A stretch of 8,641 nucleotides of DNA from Frankiaceae bacterium (GTDB lineage Bacteria > Actinomycetota > Actinomycetes > JAFAQI01), in NCBI GenBank assembly GCA_030840545.1, contig JAVEEH010000150.1, positions 1-8,641 of the forward strand, given 5' to 3'. Shown here in pieces: positions 5,992-8,641 of this stretch (the stretch's first letter is position 1; each line of letters opens with the position of its first letter). The position numbers were made by a program, and so were the translations under genes. The notes under the pieces are model-generated. The model was not told the DNA's origin. It searched no databases and was given only the letters and a program-made list of their open reading frames with translations.

Positions 5992-8364
5992 CTAGCGTCG
6001 CTCGAGCGCTTCCGGCCGGGCCGCGGTCGCTTGCGGCGGCACGAGGGGCGCGGCCTCGCCGGCACCGACGGGATAGGTGTGCCCGGTCCGTAGCAACGCT
6101 TCGATCGCTTCGATGCGGACCGCCGGGCTGAACAGGAAGCCCTGGCCGAGCTCGCAGTTCATCGACTGCAACATCCGCAGCTGGTCGATGGTTTCGATGC
6201 CCTCGGCGATGACCTGCAGGTCGAGAGCGGAGGACATCTGGATCACGGACTGCACCAGCGCCGGGCCGCGACCACCGTTGGTCATGGCCCCGACGAAGCT
6301 GCGGTCGATCTTGAGGACATCGAGCATGAACCGTTGGAGGTAGCGCAGCGAGGAGTACCCGGTCCCGAAGTCGTCGACAGCGACCGAGAATCCGTGATCC
6401 ATCAAGGTCGCGATCGTGGTGGCAGCGACGTCGAAGTCGAGCACGAGTGCCTCTTCCGTCACCTCCAGCACGAGCTGCGAGGGGTCGAGGTCGTGCCGGG
6501 CCATCAGCGTGAGCGCCCGGACCAGCAGCGCCGGGTCGGTCAGCTGCACGGGGGCGATGTTGACGCCGACCGCCAGTCGGTGGTCGGGGTGGGCCTTGTG
6601 CAGTGCGGCCAGGTCAGCGACTGCTGTGCGCAGCACGAAGTCGCCAAGCAGTCCGATGGAGCCGACCTGTTCGGCGAGGGGGATGAAGTCCGCGGGACCG
6701 ACCGAGCCGAACTCCGGGTGTGTCCAGCGGAGCAGGGCTTCGAGCCCGCGGATGCGTCCGGTCGCCAGGTCGACGACGGGCTGGTAGGCGACGAAGAACT
6801 GATCCAGGTCCGGATTCGCCGTCTCTTCGCGGAGTCGCAGCCGTTGGACTGCCTCGACGCGACGCGGGCCGGTGAGGAGCACCGACGGTGCACCCGCGGG
6901 ATCCTTCGCGTCCTTGGCCTGATACATCGCGACGTCGGCGTGGGCGAGCAACGTGTGTGCGTCCTCACCGGTGTCGGCGGCGATGACCACACCGACACTC
7001 GCTCGGATCGCGAAGTTGCGAGCGCCGACACTGACCGGTGCGCTGAACGCAGCGAGGAGACGGTCAGCCAACGCTCTGCCGTCGTCGTCGACGCCGACTG
7101 CGACAACGGCGAACTCGTCGCCGCCGAGACGGGCGACCGTGTCGCAGCTGCGCACGGCGCGGCTGAGTCGGCGGCTGAGTTCGCTGAGGACGGCGTCGCC
7201 CGTGTCGTGGCCATGGCTGTCGTTGATGAGCTTGAAGTCGTTGATGTCGAGCACCGCGACGGCAATCGCTGGATGGTCCGGCTTGGCGAGCTCCTGCTCG
7301 AGCATCTCCACGAGCACGGTGCGGTTGACCAGACCGGTCAACGGGTCGGTCCGGGCGGACAGGCCCAACTGGTCACGTTGGCCACGGATCTCCAGAAGCA
7401 GCCGTTGATTGTCGCGCAGGGCGAGGTACTGCCGACCGACGAGGCAGCCCGCCAGCAGTGCCCAGAGGAACAGTGGGAACAGGCCGAGCGGACGCCCGCC
7501 GGCGACGCTGACGAGCGAGACGCCGATGCCGAGAGCGAACGGCACGAAAGGCCACGGGCTGCGCTGGCTGGCAAGAGCGTTGGGCTCGGACCCTGCCGAG
7601 TCGTCGTCGTTGCCTCCGGCCGGCATCAGGGGCGCGGTCGCAAGCAGGGCGAACGCGGTCATGAACGCGGCATCCGTGGCACTGCCGCTGGCGTAGTGGC
7701 CGGCGGCGGTCAACCACGCAAACGTGCTGTCCGCGACCGTGAGGAACGCGAGCGCGAGCCCGACGGTGAGGAACCGCGGTTGGCCGCGTCCGGCCCGGGC
7801 CGCGATGAGCACCGCTGTTGTGATCAGGACGACGTCGAGGAGCGGGTAGGCCAGGGTGACCAGGAACGCGAACCCGTGGTCACCGTTCGCCGGGTGCATG
7901 TTCTCGAGCACCGTGAGCCACCAGATGAGCAGCGCGGACCCGCCGACGAGCGCCGTGTCGAGCAGCCGGCGGTAGCGCGCCTCGCGCTGGTTCTTCAGCG
8001 AGCACAGCGCGAGCACGGCGAACGCCGGCAGGAGCAGGAAGCCGACATCGGCGATCGAGGGGGTGGGAACAGCCCGGTGCAGCACGAGCTCGTACCAGCA
8101 CCACACGACTTCACCCGCGGTCCAGGCCGCGGACCCGATAGCCAGCAGCAGCCAGGCGCGTCGGGCACCTCGCGGCTGGCGGCGCAGCCGCCAGATCATG
8201 ACCCCGGTCGCGGCGGCCGAGAACACGCCGGCGCCGACCTCGTCGGCCCATTGGATGACGACCGGTCCGCCCCAGCCGTTGAGCAACCACAGCCACATCC
8301 CGAGGGACAGGCCAAATGCCGGCACCAGCCGCAGCCCCCCGCGAGCGCGCGTGATTTTCACCAT
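5992..8364 (-). CDS. Membrane-bound GGDEF-EAL protein (c-di-GMP synthase/phosphodiesterase)
   Basis: This 790-residue protein probably makes and degrades cyclic di-GMP at the inner face of the membrane. Residues 11-310 hold about ten hydrophobic helices with motifs PTPSIADVGFLLLP (100-113) and YPLLDVVLI (173-181). The helices are split by a hydrophilic loop at 249-269. A short helical linker (311-337) leads to the GGDEF domain, which opens with DPLTGLVNR (340-348). The active site GGDEF is at 414-418, and an inhibitory I-site R405-S-C-D408 lies five residues before it. The EAL domain follows: Glu542 in GLEALLRW, Asn602 in VNIAP, Glu634 in LEVTEE, Asp664-Asp665 in DDFGTGYSSL, Lys685 in LKID, Glu721 in AEGIE and Gln741 in GQGFLFS. 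These are the metal and catalytic ligands of active phosphodiesterases. ATG 8364 is preferred (GAAGG 10 nt upstream). A TTG at 8397 would add 11 polar residues but lacks a ribosome binding site. Its place between Trp genes is unusual. The net activity and the input signal are unknown. Confidence 0.95.
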   Translation of the reverse strand: MVKITRARGGLRLVPAFGLSLGMWLWLLNGWGGPVVIQWADEVGAGVFSAAATGVMIWRLRRQPRGARRAWLLLAIGSAAWTAGEVVWCWYELVLHRAVPTPSIADVGFLLLPAFAVLALCSLKNQREARYRRLLDTALVGGSALLIWWLTVLENMHPANGDHGFAFLVTLAYPLLDVVLITTAVLIAARAGRGQPRFLTVGLALAFLTVADSTFAWLTAAGHYASGSATDAAFMTAFALLATAPLMPAGGNDDDSAGSEPNALASQRSPWPFVPFALGIGVSLVSVAGGRPLGLFPLFLWALLAGCLVGRQYLALRDNQRLLLEIRGQRDQLGLSARTDPLTGLVNRTVLVEMLEQELAKPDHPAIAVAVLDINDFKLINDSHGHDTGDAVLSELSRRLSRAVRSCDTVARLGGDEFAVVAVGVDDDGRALADRLLAAFSAPVSVGARNFAIRASVGVVIAADTGEDAHTLLAHADVAMYQAKDAKDPAGAPSVLLTGPRRVEAVQRLRLREETANPDLDQFFVAYQPVVDLATGRIRGLEALLRWTHPEFGSVGPADFIPLAEQVGSIGLLGDFVLRTAVADLAALHKAHPDHRLAVGVNIAPVQLTDPALLVRALTLMARHDLDPSQLVLEVTEEALVLDFDVAATTIATLMDHGFSVAVDDFGTGYSSLRYLQRFMLDVLKIDRSFVGAMTNGGRGPALVQSVIQMSSALDLQVIAEGIETIDQLRMLQSMNCELGQGFLFSPAVRIEAIEALLRTGHTYPVGAGEAAPLVPPQATAARPEALERR

Positions 8365-8510
8365 GTCTTCAGGGCCTTCGACACGTTTGCAGCCCAAAAC
8401 GAGCGTGACCGGCGACTTTAGGCATCGAGGGACGCGCCGCTGGTCATTTCGGGTCAGTCAGCGACCACAACCGCTGGCTCGTCCGAACCAGGGTCCGGGC
8501 GGCACGGGCA
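8365..8510 (-). promoter_or_regulatory. Longest intergenic gap, with a possible internal promoter before the GGDEF-EAL gene
   Basis: These 146 bp separate the Trp-associated membrane protein stop from the preferred GGDEF-EAL start. On the minus strand, TAAAGT at 8415-8420 fits a TANNNT -10 box and would give a leader of about 45 nt to the ATG, but no good -35 lies at 16-19 bp. The wider TAAAGTCG (8413-8420) also resembles the -35 half of FliA/WhiG-type promoters, without a matching GCCGATAA partner downstream. An inverted repeat with 5-bp arms (8459-8463 and 8472-8476) has no T-tract. No start-to-stop reading frame here looks like a gene. An internal promoter is inferred mainly from gap size. 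Confidence 0.25.
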
Positions 8511-8641
8511 CTAGAGGGTGGGGTCATCGCCACGATCGAGCGCGTCCCAGGCCACCGCCGGTTCGGCCGGACCGTTGCCGGCTGGCACGGCGTCGCGCGC
8601 CGCCGGCGCGTCGTAACGCGCGCCCATGGCCGGCCACCGCG
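8511..8641 (-). CDS. Trp-biosynthesis-associated membrane protein, C-terminal end (5' part outside the window)
   Basis: Only the last ~42 codons are present, ending in TAG at 8511-8513. The fragment has RWPAMGARYD at its start, an Ala/Pro-rich spacer, and WDALDRGDDPTL at its end. I recognise both motifs from the C-terminus of the actinobacterial Trp-operon-associated membrane protein family (TIGR02234, Pfam Trp_oprn_chp). That small four-helix protein of unknown function is usually encoded directly after trpE. The visible part is the hydrophilic tail after the last membrane helix. Its position upstream of trpC fits, and predicts trpE just beyond the window edge. The gene is cut by the window, not broken. 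Family assignment from so short a piece relies on the two motifs and the neighbourhood. Confidence 0.85.
   Translation of the reverse strand, partial: RWPAMGARYDAPAARDAVPAGNGPAEPAVAWDALDRGDDPTL

Noticed and set aside
8386..8420. A FliA/WhiG-type promoter for the GGDEF-EAL gene
   Set aside because: TAAAGTCG is a fair -35 half, but no GCCGATAA-like -10 lies at the 11-bp or 15-16-bp spacing. The nearby GCCGGTCA has no TAAA at the right distance upstream.
6334..8421. A plus-strand open frame of 695 codons antisense to the GGDEF-EAL gene
   Set aside because: Its product is rich in Arg, Gly, Glu and Asp with no recognisable domain, and it mirrors a gene with full catalytic motifs. Long antisense open frames are expected in high-GC coding DNA.
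8459..8476. Terminator after the Trp-associated membrane protein gene
   Set aside because: The stem is 5 bp with an 8-nt loop and no T-tract. It is too weak to separate the upstream gene from the rest of the operon.
8365..8510. Trp leader peptide and attenuator
   Set aside because: No short frame with tandem Trp codons followed by alternative hairpins is visible. An actinobacterial attenuator would be expected before trpE, outside the window.
1..8641. Mobile element, CRISPR array, tRNA or phage genes
   Set aside because: I saw no transposase or integrase motifs, long terminal inverted repeats, spaced direct repeats or tRNA-like folds. The genes are contiguous and on one strand.

Overview
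The window is high-GC DNA with an actinobacterial gene order and actinobacterial protein signatures: a Trp-operon-associated membrane protein, trpC-trpB-trpA followed by lgt and then gltB, and an STMGVTGAR-type TrpA loop. The sequence does not resolve the genus. A motile, c-di-GMP-using actinomycete, in the broad sense of Frankiales, Jatrophihabitantales or Kineosporiales, is a guess from the GGDEF/EAL gene. All eight genes lie on the minus strand, so the window reads biologically from high to low coordinates.

Read in transcription order, the window opens with the last ~42 codons of a Trp-biosynthesis-associated membrane protein (8641-8511, 5' end cut). A 146-bp gap follows, the largest here, and then an intact membrane-anchored GGDEF-EAL protein (8364-5992). 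Next comes a tight trpC-trpB-trpA block (5978-3110) joined by 4-nt ATGA overlaps. After it come lgt, the prolipoprotein diacylglyceryl transferase (3087-2173), and a VIT/CCC1-type Fe/Mn transporter overlapping lgt by 4 nt (2176-1451). Last, after an 84-bp leader, is the first third of gltB, the glutamate synthase large subunit (1366 to the window edge, 3' end cut).

TrpC makes indole-3-glycerol phosphate and TrpA/TrpB convert it to tryptophan. GltB supplies glutamate from glutamine and 2-oxoglutarate. Lgt and the VIT protein are membrane proteins riding in the same transcription unit. trpD and trpF are not in the window; in many actinobacteria PriA (HisA) does the TrpF step.

The outstanding oddity is the GGDEF-EAL gene. 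It is a bifunctional-looking c-di-GMP enzyme with every catalytic motif intact and an approximately ten-helix membrane input domain. It sits inside a tryptophan operon, between the Trp-associated membrane protein and trpC, and only 13 nt upstream of trpC. Everything else is standard actinobacterial core genome. I found no mobile element, CRISPR array, tRNA or rRNA, and no gene-free stretch above 150 bp.
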